DNA of 64,000 bases. It comes from JAJECS01 sp965243625. GTDB lineage: Bacteria; Chloroflexota; UBA11872. Below the pieces are notes generated by a model. It ran no database searches, had not been told where the DNA came from, and saw nothing but the letters and a program-made list of their open reading frames with translations. Position numbers and translations under genes: made by a program. Of this stretch, positions 17,752 through 25,428 are shown one piece after another; position 1 is the stretch's first letter; each line of letters begins with the position of its first letter. Where the stretch lies: positions 2,170,001-2,234,000 of the forward strand of contig CBDEVI010000002.1 in the NCBI GenBank assembly GCA_965243625.1, in the 5' to 3' direction.

Positions 17752-18528
17752 ATGCGCCGCCGTCCACGGGCACTTCTCAGCCTGGGCGTCGTAGTCGCGT
17801 TCTGTATCGTCGCCGTCGTCGTACTCTTTGCAGAATTCGAGCGTCAAGCCGACGAGTGGAATGACGTTCGCCATGGCTTTTACGCCGGTCCAGTCTCGTT
17901 CGTGACGCAGCCGTTTCGAATCCAACATGACTATTTATCCCGTATCGACGTATGGGCCAAAATCGAAGGCGGAAGCACGGGGACCGTGGGCGACGTGCTT
18001 GCACGCCTGATTCCCCACGGGGCAGACGCTCCGATCCGCGAAAGCCGCGTTGGAGTCCTCGATCAATCGACGGCCGGCGCCCCCCTCGAGATTCGATTCG
18101 CGCCGATTCCCGACAGCGGTGGAACGCTCTACATCCTTGAGCTCACGGTTCTCAGCAGCCCGCCGCCGTTTGTGTTCCTGGGCATCACCGGCTCGGACAT
18201 GAATCCGGCTGGTCAGGTGTCGATTAATGGCGATGCCTCTCGCGCGCATCTTGACCTCGCCATGCGACCCTATTGGACCGGTCGCGGCGGTCGCGTGCTG
18301 GAATATCTCGTCACGGCCGATCCGTGGCGACTCTTCCTCATTGTGGACGCCGTGCTATGGGGCCTTCTCATCGTCTTCTCCGTGGTGGCCGCCTGGAGGG
18401 TCCAGGAATCTGGTCACTGGCGAGGCGTCCTCCGGCATGCCGCCGGGCAGAGCGTGCTCATCACGCTTGGCCTCGCCATCGGCGTCTTAGTGCTGTTAAT
18501 GCTCCTATCTGCGAATCCTCACGCTTAA
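17752..18528 (+). CDS. membrane-anchored protein with extracytoplasmic domain, unknown function
   Basis: 258 residues: an N-terminal TM helix (LLSLGVVVAFCIVAVVVLF), an extracytoplasmic domain of about 150 residues rich in beta segments (residues about 35-185), then two TM helices near 200-220 and 235-255. No family recognised. The 3' end overlaps the convergent membrane gene by 68 bp. A copy of just its last 28 codons or so is present at 19857-19942 in the duplicated segment. ATG 17752 is chosen because the hydrophobic helix follows directly. Confidence 0.7.
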   Translation: MRRRPRALLSLGVVVAFCIVAVVVLFAEFERQADEWNDVRHGFYAGPVSFVTQPFRIQHDYLSRIDVWAKIEGGSTGTVGDVLARLIPHGADAPIRESRVGVLDQSTAGAPLEIRFAPIPDSGGTLYILELTVLSSPPPFVFLGITGSDMNPAGQVSINGDASRAHLDLAMRPYWTGRGGRVLEYLVTADPWRLFLIVDAVLWGLLIVFSVVAAWRVQESGHWRGVLRHAAGQSVLITLGLAIGVLVLLMLLSANPHA

Positions 18529-19270
18529 CCTCAATATAGTATCGCATAAGCAGCTCGTAGAGTATCACCACAAGTACAGATCCGAGTATCATCTCCGATC
18601 CTTCTTCTATGAGATCGATCCACAAGTTATTAGACGCACCTATGTCATGGGATATAGTGACGATAGCAAAGATACACGCGGCTGCAGACAGCAAGGCCAA
18701 TGCGGGAATCCTCGTCACTGACCGATAGATTACGTAGCCCGCCATCGCTCCTGGCAGGGCGACGAATGGCGCGACGACGACCTCCCAGCGCACCGTGGTG
18801 GCGACAAACTCGAACCATTGGACTTGGCTACCTAGAGAGCCTTTCCAATCGTAGTGCTCCTCCACCGCGATTATCGCTGCGAGGCCCCCGGCACAAAGCC
18901 AGCCGGCCAGCCAGAGCCAGCGACGGCCGGCGGCCGGTCGGACCACTTGGGCGAGCGCCAGGGCGGCCACGAGGCTCCAGAGCACGATCGAATAGGTATT
19001 GATCGGCGTGGCCTCGATGTTCGATTCCAAGGGAGTCACCCAGACAGTGATCGGCATGCCTCCCCCGGGTCGCATTTCCACGGGCATCTCCCAGGCATTG
19101 AGTGGCGGCCAGTCGAGACGTTCGCGGCTCGTCACCGGCAGTACGGCCAGCACGCCATGCACCGCGATCCACGCCGCATAGAGCCGCCCGCGCCGCAACC
19201 CGCACGACCTCAGGGTCAGGAGCGGCTCCCACGCCCAACGCCGGAGCGCGCCACGCCCCACCGGCTCCAC
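18461..19270 (-). CDS. polytopic membrane protein, paralogue A of a duplicated pair
   Basis: 269 residues (GTG start) with about six hydrophobic helices, an extracytoplasmic loop early on (LDWPPLNAWEMPVEMRPGGG), and the conserved 'WIDLIEEGSEMILGSVLVVI' segment before the last helix. No family recognised. It starts eight bases after the SufT-like stop and so is probably co-transcribed with it. Its 3' end overlaps the convergent gene by 68 bp. The paralogue at 19875-20681 is similar throughout, and more diverged in the middle helices. Confidence 0.7.
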   Translation of the reverse strand: MEPVGRGALRRWAWEPLLTLRSCGLRRGRLYAAWIAVHGVLAVLPVTSRERLDWPPLNAWEMPVEMRPGGGMPITVWVTPLESNIEATPINTYSIVLWSLVAALALAQVVRPAAGRRWLWLAGWLCAGGLAAIIAVEEHYDWKGSLGSQVQWFEFVATTVRWEVVVAPFVALPGAMAGYVIYRSVTRIPALALLSAAACIFAIVTISHDIGASNNLWIDLIEEGSEMILGSVLVVILYELLMRYYIEVKREDSQIGALTALRRRWRGQA

Positions 19271-19277
19271 CCTGGCG

Positions 19278-19598
19278 CTACCGGCCCAGAATCCAGCGGA
19301 CGTCCTCGCTCAGCATCTCCTCGTTCCACAAGGGGCTGAACGTGAGATCGAGCTCCATGCCGCTCACGCCGGGCACCGCCTCCACCACCTGCTTCACCTG
19401 CTGCAGGATTTGCGGTCCGGCCGGGCATCCGGGCGTCGTCAGGGTCATGGTGACCGATACGTCATGGGCCTCGGACTCGGCTGGGACTAGATCGATTTGG
19501 TAGATCAGTCCCAGATCCACGATGTTGATGCCGATCTCCGGGTCGATAACCTCGCGCAAAGCGTCGCGAATCGTCTCTTCCGCCAAGGGTGCGCTCAT
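19278..19598 (-). CDS. SufT-like DUF59/MIP18-family protein, paralogue A
   Basis: 106 residues from ATG 19598 (GAGG five bases upstream). A single DUF59 domain: EVIDPEIGINIVDLGLIYQI, then MTLTTPGCPAG with the conserved cysteine, and GMELDLTFSPLW. Members assist Fe-S cluster assembly or delivery (SufT, PaaD, the N-terminus of Mrp). It differs from paralogue B at seven positions, all between residues 13 and 49, while residues 50-106 are identical. First gene of a two-gene unit with the membrane protein. Confidence 0.88.
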   Translation of the reverse strand: MSAPLAEETIRDALREVIDPEIGINIVDLGLIYQIDLVPAESEAHDVSVTMTLTTPGCPAGPQILQQVKQVVEAVPGVSGMELDLTFSPLWNEEMLSEDVRWILGR

Positions 19599-19659
19599 CG
19601 TCGCCTCGTTCGAGATGCCTCTCATGCGCAAGCATCGCAGCCCTCGCCCGCGCGAACAA

Positions 19660-19730
19660 GACGCCCGCGAGGCGCGCTCCTGCTCCGGGTCAGTTGCATC
19701 GAGGATGCGGTCGCGCCAGCGGCCGCCAGG
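19660..19730 (-). pseudogene. metallophosphoesterase remnant with internal deletion
   Basis: Two short blocks match the 3' end and an internal part of the intact gene at 21079-21807. The stop codon present there (CTA on the plus strand at 21079) reads CGA here. No open frame remains. Confidence 0.75.
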
Positions 19731-19856
19731 CCGGTCACGCTGGGGGCCTACCGGGCCGCCCCGCCTCGACGGTGGGCAAGGTGCTGCGGCGCCGGGGGCG
19801 CTCGCGCCGGCCGCGCGTCCCGCGACCTCCCGTTGTGCGCTACGCGCGCGCCCAGC

Positions 19857-19942
19857 CAGGGGAGCGCGTGCTCATCACACTTGGCCGCGCCATCGGCGTC
19901 TTGCTGCTGTTAATGCTCCTATCCGCAAGCCCTCATGCTTAA
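19857..19942 (+). pseudogene. 3' relic of the 17752 membrane gene
   Basis: Matches 18443-18528 closely on the plus strand and keeps the same stop codon, but has no upstream coding region. It is retained because the opposite strand encodes the end of membrane paralogue B. Confidence 0.75.
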
Positions 19943-20681
19943 CCTCAATATAATACCGAACTAGCAGCTCGCATAGTATCACGGCTAGTATAGCTCCGAG
20001 GATCATCTCAGACCCTTCTTCTATGAGATCCATCCACAAGTTATACTGAACGACTTCATGAGCTAAGCTGGCAAACGCAAGAATACCTGCGGCCACGGAC
20101 AGCATGGCCAATGCAGGAAACCTCGTCACCGACCGATAGATCACATAGCCCGCCATGGCTCCTGGCAGGGCGACGAATGGCGCGGCGACAACCTCCCAGC
20201 GAACATGGAGGGCAATAAACTCCAACCATTCGACTTGGTAACCGAGAGAGCCTTTCCATTCGTAGTGCTCCTCCGCCGCGATCAGCGCGGCGAGGCCCCC
20301 GGCACAAAGCCAGCCAACCAGCCAGAGCCAGCGACGGCCGGCGGCCGGTCGGGCCGCTTGAGCGAGCGCCAGGGCGGCCACGAGGCTCCAGAGCACGATC
20401 GAATAGGTATTGAGCGGCGTGCCCTCGTAGTTCGCCTCCAGGGGGATCACCCAGTACGTGATCGGCACGCCCCCTCCAGGCCGCACTTGCACGGGCATTT
20501 CCCAGGCATTCAGGGGCGGCCAGTCGAGACGTCCGCGGGTCGTGGCCGGCAGCACCGCCAGCACGCCGTGCACCGCGATCCATGCCGCATAGAGCCACCC
20601 GCGCCGCACCCCGCACGACCGTAGGGTCAGGAGCACCTCCCGCGCCCCACGCCGGAGCGCGCCACGCCCCACCGGCTCCAC
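19875..20681 (-). CDS. polytopic membrane protein, paralogue B
   Basis: 268 residues (GTG start), same topology as paralogue A, with six hydrophobic helices and the WMDLIEEGSEMILGAILAVI segment. It starts seven bases after SufT paralogue B. Substitutions relative to A are mostly conservative and both copies remain intact, so both are probably expressed. Function unknown. Confidence 0.7.
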   Translation of the reverse strand: MEPVGRGALRRGAREVLLTLRSCGVRRGWLYAAWIAVHGVLAVLPATTRGRLDWPPLNAWEMPVQVRPGGGVPITYWVIPLEANYEGTPLNTYSIVLWSLVAALALAQAARPAAGRRWLWLVGWLCAGGLAALIAAEEHYEWKGSLGYQVEWLEFIALHVRWEVVAAPFVALPGAMAGYVIYRSVTRFPALAMLSVAAGILAFASLAHEVVQYNLWMDLIEEGSEMILGAILAVILCELLVRYYIEVKHEGLRIGALTAARRRWRGQV

Positions 20682-20688
20682 CGTGGCG

Positions 20689-21009
20689 CTACCGGCCCAG
20701 AATCCAGCGGACGTCCTCGCTCAGCATCTCCTCGTTCCACAAGGGGCTGAACGTCAGATCGAGCTCCATGCCGCTCACGCCGGGGACCGCCTCCACCACC
20801 TGCTTCACCTGCTGCAGGATTTGCGGTCCGGCCGGGCATCCGGGCGTCGTCAGGGTCATGGTGACCGATACGTCGTGGGCGTCGGACTCGGTGGGAGCTA
20901 TCTCAATCTCGTAGATCAGTCCCAGGTCCACGATGTTGATCCCAATCTCGGGGTCGATCACCTCGCGCAACGAGTCGCGAATCGTTTCTTCCGCCAAGGG
21001 TGCGCTCAT
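20689..21009 (-). CDS. SufT-like DUF59/MIP18-family protein, paralogue B
   Basis: 106 residues from ATG 21009, preceded by the same GAGGCGACG as paralogue A. DUF59 core with the conserved cysteine in TTPGCPAG. Relative to A the changes are A13S, Q34E, D36E, L37I, V38A, A40T and E43D (numbering approximate). The gene lies between membrane paralogue B and the metallophosphoesterase, all leftward. Confidence 0.88.
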   Translation of the reverse strand: MSAPLAEETIRDSLREVIDPEIGINIVDLGLIYEIEIAPTESDAHDVSVTMTLTTPGCPAGPQILQQVKQVVEAVPGVSGMELDLTFSPLWNEEMLSEDVRWILGR

Positions 21010-21078
21010 CGTCGCCTCGTACGAGATGCCTCTCATGCGCAAGCATCGCAGCCCCTGCGCACCCGAACAAGACGCCCG

Positions 21079-21807
21079 CTAGGCGCGCTCGTATCCCGGC
21101 AGGATCTCCGTGCCCGGATATCCAACCGCGCGGCCCGCGGCGATCTCGGCCGTGTGGTCCCAGCTCACGGCATGCGGCTGGGCCGCCCACGCGCCTCGCG
21201 GCGCGTCCCAGGTGATCTCGGTCCAATGGGCCTGGTTGTAGGCGTTGGCTTCGTACATCAAGCCCACGCTGCCTGCCCGCAGCACACGCGTGGGCCCGAC
21301 CTGCAAGTCCAGCGGGGCGTGGATGTGCCCGACGACCAGCAGCGCCGGCCGCGGCGTGCCCATCAAGCGGTCCAGATCCGTGGGATCGGTGTCGGCCCAG
21401 ATGAACTCGTCCAAATTGACGCCGTTGGCATGGCTGATGACCAGCAGCGGTGCACCATCGATGCCCAGCTCCAGCCGACGCGGCAGCGCCGCGGCGCGCG
21501 CGATGACCGCGTCCGGTAGCGCCTCGATCGTCCAGTCGAAGACCTCGAGGATGCGGTCGCGCCATCGGCCGCCGGCGGGCGCCGGCGGGAACTCGCCGGT
21601 CCCGAGATCGCGCTCGGTGTTGCCGCAGAGGCAATAGGCCCCGATGCGCTGCAACTCCCGCCAGGTCTCCAGCGGTCGAGGCCCCCCCAGAATCTGGTCG
21701 CCATTGGACACGATCAGATCGAAGGGAGCCCGGGCGTCGATGTCTCGCAGCACCGCGCGCAGCGCGGTCAGGTTGGCGTGGACATCGGAAACGACGGCAA
21801 TGTGCAT
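21079..21807 (-). CDS. calcineurin-like metallophosphoesterase
   Basis: 242 residues from ATG 21807. Metal motifs in order: SDVHANL, NGDQILGG, CGNTERD (the usual GNHD with Asn kept), ISHANG and VGHIHAP. The pattern fits the YfcE/MJ0936-type phosphodiesterases. The substrate is not predictable. First gene of the leftward run that continues with SufT B and membrane protein B. A decayed copy lies at 19660-19730. Confidence 0.85.
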   Translation of the reverse strand: MHIAVVSDVHANLTALRAVLRDIDARAPFDLIVSNGDQILGGPRPLETWRELQRIGAYCLCGNTERDLGTGEFPPAPAGGRWRDRILEVFDWTIEALPDAVIARAAALPRRLELGIDGAPLLVISHANGVNLDEFIWADTDPTDLDRLMGTPRPALLVVGHIHAPLDLQVGPTRVLRAGSVGLMYEANAYNQAHWTEITWDAPRGAWAAQPHAVSWDHTAEIAAGRAVGYPGTEILPGYERA

Positions 21808-22145
21808 GAGGCGCGTTGAGCGGGGACGTGGGGCACGCGACAACGCAGCGGCCAGCCTCCCTCGCCGGCGAATGTACCGCACGGCATTGGTGCGGCAAGG
21901 TCGGAAGCCGTCGCCTTACCGTCACTCCGCACACGCGGGAACTCCGCCTTGGCCCGACGGCGGACCCACCCGGTGCGCCACGGTCCGTCCGGGGCGCGGG
22001 CATACGCATCGGACTGAGCAGTGCTCCCAGTTGCCCGCCACCAGGGCTTGGGTGATGCTGGGCCGCGTCCACGTGTCGTGGGGATGTCCGCGGGCGCCAC
22101 GCGGAGCGACTTGCCGCGCAGTCGCCTGCCTGGGAGGCATGGTCC
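21808..22145. other. intergenic region between divergent genes
   Basis: 338 bp separating the metallophosphoesterase and LRR lipoprotein starts. It must hold both promoters, but no clear -10/-35 pair, repeat or RNA gene was recognised. Confidence 0.4.
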
Positions 22146-23954
22146 ATGACCATCCGCGCCACCGCGATTGGGCTCCTGTTGGCATTCGCGCTCATGGCGG
22201 CTGCGTGCGACGCGCCCGCGGACTCGGCGGAAACGGCGGACGCGGCGCCGACGAGAGGCCCGGTGCAACCGACCACGCCCGTCCTCGCGCCGGATCCGAC
22301 CGCGGCGCCAAATGACTTGCCCGCTCCGACCCCCGACCCAATCCAGATCGCGACGGTCGCGCCGCCACCCTCTCCGACACCCGGCACGACGGCGGCGACC
22401 GCGTCCGCTCTGAACCCGGACCGGGAGGTGCTGGTTGCGCTCTACCACGCCACCGACGGACCGAACTGGGCGAACAGCACCAACTGGCTGAGTGACGCGC
22501 CCTTGGGTGAGTGGCACGGCGTCACCACGAATCGAACGGGCCGCGTGACGCAGCTGGCGCTCGAAGACAATCAACTGATCGGCGAGCTACCGGTCGCGCT
22601 GAGAAGCCTCGAACGTCTGGAATCGCTGCGGCTCTCGGGGAATCAACTCAGCGGGCCGATTCCGCCGGAATTGGGCGATCTCTCCCGGCTGCGACGGCTC
22701 GAGATTCGCTCTAACCGGTTGGGTGGAGCGATTCCGCCTGCGCTGGGCCGGCTCGCCAGCCTGGAACTCCTGGATCTGCGCGGGAATCAACTGCGCGGGG
22801 CAATCCCGCCCGAGCTGGGCCGGCTCTCAAATCTGATAGGGCTGGTCCTCAGGGACAACCGCCTGGGCGGGACGACCCCACCTGCGCTGGGCCAACTCGC
22901 CAGGCTGGAACTCTTGGATCTGCGTGGGAACCTGCTGGACGGGCTGATCCCGCCAGAACTGGGCCGCCTGGGCAACCTGCAAGAGTTGGCCCTCTTCGGC
23001 AACCGGTTGAGCGGGCCAATTCCGCCGGCACTGGGTCAACTCACCGGGCTGTACGGGTTGGACCTCGGTTCCAACCGGCTCAGCGGGCCGATCCCGCCCG
23101 AACTGGGCCGGCTGGCGAATCTGATTCGCCTCAACCTCAAGGACAACGGGTTCATCGGAACGCTGCCGCCCGAATTGGGCCGGCTTTCACATCTGGTCGG
23201 GCTGGACCTCAGCGACAACCAGCTCAGCGGAGCGATCCCTTCCGAGCTTGGCCGCCTGACCGACTTGGACGAGCTGTGGCTGAGCGGCAACCAGCTGGGG
23301 GGAGCCATTCCTGCCGAACTCGGTGGCCTCGCCAATCTGACGATGCTGCGCCTCGCGGGTGGCAACCGTTTCACTGGATGCATCCCCGCGGCACTGGCCG
23401 AGCTACCGCGCACTGACGTCCAAGAGCTCGGCCTGCCGTTCTGCGCAGTTGCGGATCCGGCGTCGGCCGGGGGACTTCGGGCCGCCATTGCCGCCGACCG
23501 CGCGGCGCTGGTCGCGCTCTATCGCGCGACCGATGGACCGAACTGGGTGCACAGCACCAACTGGCTCAGCCAGGCGCTCCTCGGCGAATGGATCGGGGTC
23601 ATTACGGATGTCAGCGGTCGCGTGACGGCGCTGGCGCTCGCGGAGAATCAGCTCAGCGGGCCGATCCCGGCCGAGCTCGGTCGTCTCTCCAGCCTGCGCG
23701 TGCTGGCTCTCGCGGGGAACCGGCTGCACGGGCCGATCCCGTCCGACTTCGGCAGCCTCGCCAATCTGGTGAACCTGCGGCTCGACCGCAACCATCTCAG
23801 TGGACCGATTCCGCCTGAGCTCGGCGGGCTTTCCAACTTGCGAACGCTCGAGCTTGCGTATAACCGGTTCACGGGTTGCATTCCCGCAGGGTTGCAAGAT
23901 GTCGAGGACCACGACCTCGACAGGCTTGGTCTGCCGTTCTGCGAGCGGAACTGA
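22146..23954 (+). CDS. secreted leucine-rich-repeat lipoprotein with two LRR modules
   Basis: 602 residues. The signal peptide ends in a lipobox (LMAAAC, Cys21), followed by a Pro/Ala/Thr-rich linker (about 22-95). Two modules follow, each opening with an A-L-Y-x-A-T-D-G-P-N-W cap (about 98 and 458). Plant-type 24-residue repeats come next (L-x-x-L-x-L-x-x-N-x-L-x-G-x-I-P-P-x-L-G), and each module closes with an RFTGCIPA...LPFC capping motif. Module 1 has about 12 repeats, module 2 about 4. Such proteins usually bind proteins or glycans at the cell surface. ATG 22146 gives the complete signal peptide. Confidence 0.88.
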   Translation: MTIRATAIGLLLAFALMAAACDAPADSAETADAAPTRGPVQPTTPVLAPDPTAAPNDLPAPTPDPIQIATVAPPPSPTPGTTAATASALNPDREVLVALYHATDGPNWANSTNWLSDAPLGEWHGVTTNRTGRVTQLALEDNQLIGELPVALRSLERLESLRLSGNQLSGPIPPELGDLSRLRRLEIRSNRLGGAIPPALGRLASLELLDLRGNQLRGAIPPELGRLSNLIGLVLRDNRLGGTTPPALGQLARLELLDLRGNLLDGLIPPELGRLGNLQELALFGNRLSGPIPPALGQLTGLYGLDLGSNRLSGPIPPELGRLANLIRLNLKDNGFIGTLPPELGRLSHLVGLDLSDNQLSGAIPSELGRLTDLDELWLSGNQLGGAIPAELGGLANLTMLRLAGGNRFTGCIPAALAELPRTDVQELGLPFCAVADPASAGGLRAAIAADRAALVALYRATDGPNWVHSTNWLSQALLGEWIGVITDVSGRVTALALAENQLSGPIPAELGRLSSLRVLALAGNRLHGPIPSDFGSLANLVNLRLDRNHLSGPIPPELGGLSNLRTLELAYNRFTGCIPAGLQDVEDHDLDRLGLPFCERN

Positions 23955-23987
23955 AGCCCGCGCGCCGTGGGGGTGCGGGTCGGCCCG

Positions 23988-23996
23988 TGCTACCCT
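23988..23996 (+). promoter_or_regulatory. extended -10 promoter-like site before rpmI
   Basis: TGC-TACCCT, 40 bp before the rpmI ATG. A transcript starting near 24003 would begin with the hairpin at 24004-24022. Confidence 0.45.
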
Positions 23997-24003
23997 GAAG
24001 CAT

Positions 24004-24031
24004 CGCGGCGTGCAGCGCCGCGGTTTTGTTG
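24004..24031 (+). terminator. hairpin with T-tract directly before rpmI (attenuator or terminator)
   Basis: Stem CGCGGCG/CGCCGCG with a TGCAG loop, then GTTTTGTTG. It ends five bases before the rpmI start, in the place where a Shine-Dalgarno would be. It may end the LRR transcript or control rpmI-rplT expression. Confidence 0.55.
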
Positions 24032-24035
24032 TCCT

Positions 24036-24230
24036 ATGCCAAAACTCAAAACACGAAAAGCCGCCGTTAAGCGGCTGCGCAAGACTGCCAACGGCAAGGT
24101 GACGTGCGCCAAGAGCACGGCGCAGACCCTGCGGCGCAAGAAGAGCCGCCGCGCGCGGCGCGCCAAGGGTCACGAGCAGCCCATCACGGGCGGTCAGCTC
24201 AAGCAGGCCAAGCGCCTGCTCGCCGGATAG
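24036..24230 (+). CDS. rpmI: 50S ribosomal protein bL35
   Basis: 64 residues starting MPKLKTRKAAVKRLRKTANG, the typical bL35 N-terminus, very basic throughout. ATG at 24036. No Shine-Dalgarno; a terminator-like hairpin and T-tract lie just upstream. Followed 12 bp later by rplT; infC, usually upstream in this operon, is not here. Confidence 0.96.
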   Translation: MPKLKTRKAAVKRLRKTANGKVTCAKSTAQTLRRKKSRRARRAKGHEQPITGGQLKQAKRLLAG

Positions 24231-24242
24231 CGCGGACCGTCG

Positions 24243-24596
24243 ATGGCACGAGTGAAGCGCAGCGTCGCCAGCCGCAAGCGCCGCCGCCGCGTCCTCAAGG
24301 CGGTGCGGGGTCACAAGGGCGCCCGCAGCCGCCAGTTCAAGGCCGCCCACGAAGACCTGATGCACGCGCGGCAATATGCCTACGCCCACCGGCGCACGCG
24401 GCGCCGCGACATGCGGCGCGGCTGGATCCTGCGCATCAACGCGCGCGCTCGCGCCCTGGGCATGACCTACAGCCAGTTCATGCACGGGCTGCGGCGAGCA
24501 AACATCGACCTCGACCGCAAGGTGCTGGCGGACCTGGCGCTCAACGAGCCCGAAGCTTTCGAAGACCTGGTGAAGGCGGCGCAAGCCGCCGCCTAG
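24243..24596 (+). CDS. rplT: 50S ribosomal protein bL20
   Basis: 117 residues (MARVKRSVASRKRRRRVLKA...), with the bL20 features GHKGARSRQFKAA, RRRDMRRGWILRINARAR and YSQFMHGLRRANIDLDRKVL. It binds 23S rRNA early in assembly and is a known translational repressor of its own operon in other bacteria. Downstream genes follow with short gaps (13 bp to trmH). Confidence 0.97.
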   Translation: MARVKRSVASRKRRRRVLKAVRGHKGARSRQFKAAHEDLMHARQYAYAHRRTRRRDMRRGWILRINARARALGMTYSQFMHGLRRANIDLDRKVLADLALNEPEAFEDLVKAAQAAA

Positions 24597-24609
24597 GCGC
24601 GGTGGGGCC

Positions 24610-25428
24610 GTGGCTCCGGCGCCGCTCATTCGCAGTGCCCGCAACCCGGCGGTTGCCCATGTTCGTTCGCTTCAGCGCGGCGGCGCACGCCGCCGCGCCG
24701 GCCGCACGGTCGTCGAGGGGCCGAAGCTCGTCTCCGAGGCGTTGCGCGCCGGAGTTGTCGATTCGGTGCTGTGCCTGGCCGATGCATCGGCGGCCGTGAC
24801 GGCCATCGCCGAAGCTGCCGCGGCGCAAGGCGCTCCGGTGCGCTACTGCACCGAGGGCGTGTTCAGCGCCGCCGCCGATACGGAGACGCCGCAGGGCGTG
24901 CTGGCGGTGATCGCCGCGCCGGACCCTCCGCCGATTCCGGGCCCCGCGCTGCTCCTGGTGCTCGACGGCGTGCAAGACCCGGGCAACGTCGGCGCCGTGG
25001 TCCGCAGCGCGGCCGCAGCGGGCGCAACGGGCGTGATCTGCACCCCCGGCACGGCGGATGCCTATAGCCCCAAGGCCATGCGGGCGGGCGCGGGCGGACA
25101 GTTTCGCGTGCCCATTCGGAAAGCGGCCGAACCGGCGGATTCTGAGTCGCTCGCCGACGAAGTCGAAATATATGCGGCCGCCGCCGATGCCGATCTGGCC
25201 TATCACGACATCGACTGGACTCGCCCCTGCGGACTGATCGTGGGCGCGGAATCGGCCGGTATTTCGCCCGCCTGGCGCGCTGTGAGCCGCGCCGCCGTGT
25301 GCGTGCCGATGCAGCCCGAAATCGAATCGCTGAACGCGGCCGCCGCGGCCGCCGTTATCCTGTTCGAGGCCGCGCGGCAGCGCGCGGCCGATGCCACGAA
25401 AAAGGACCCCGGTGCGCGAGCGGATTGA
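24610..25428 (+). CDS. TrmH/SpoU-family RNA 2'-O-methyltransferase
   Basis: 272 residues from GTG 24610. An N-terminal L30-like substrate-binding domain (VEGPKLVSEALRAGVVDSVL) is followed by the knotted SPOUT domain with LVLDGVQDPGNVGAVVRSA, IVGAESAGIS and VPMQPEIESLNAAAAAAVIL, the three SpoU motifs that bind AdoMet. Most likely methylates ribose in 23S rRNA; the exact site is not predictable. The position between rplT and pheS is typical of several phyla. Confidence 0.93.
   Translation: MAPAPLIRSARNPAVAHVRSLQRGGARRRAGRTVVEGPKLVSEALRAGVVDSVLCLADASAAVTAIAEAAAAQGAPVRYCTEGVFSAAADTETPQGVLAVIAAPDPPPIPGPALLLVLDGVQDPGNVGAVVRSAAAAGATGVICTPGTADAYSPKAMRAGAGGQFRVPIRKAAEPADSESLADEVEIYAAAADADLAYHDIDWTRPCGLIVGAESAGISPAWRAVSRAAVCVPMQPEIESLNAAAAAAVILFEAARQRAADATKKDPGARAD

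Larger units (their letters stand above)
18442..19730. repeat. tandem duplication, left copy (3' tail of the 17752 gene, membrane gene, SufT gene, metallophosphoesterase remnant)
   Basis: This segment and the one from about 19856 share the same gene order at a spacing of 1411-1414 bp. The left copy ends in a remnant of the metallophosphoesterase gene: 19660-19680 matches the end of that gene (about 21070-21090), and 19699-19730 matches 21545-21576 at 29 of 32 bases. About 440 bp between them has been lost. Confidence 0.85.
19856..21075. repeat. tandem duplication, right copy
   Basis: Begins inside what was the 3' end of the 17752 gene (19857-19942 encodes a near-copy of its last residues, VLITLGRAIGVLLLLMLLSA) and continues through membrane paralogue B and SufT paralogue B up to the intact metallophosphoesterase gene. 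Confidence 0.85.

Noticed and set aside
22146..23954. LRR gene as a possible type III effector or toxin
   Set aside because: It has a lipoprotein signal peptide and a surface-type architecture; no enzymatic domain or secretion chaperone is present.
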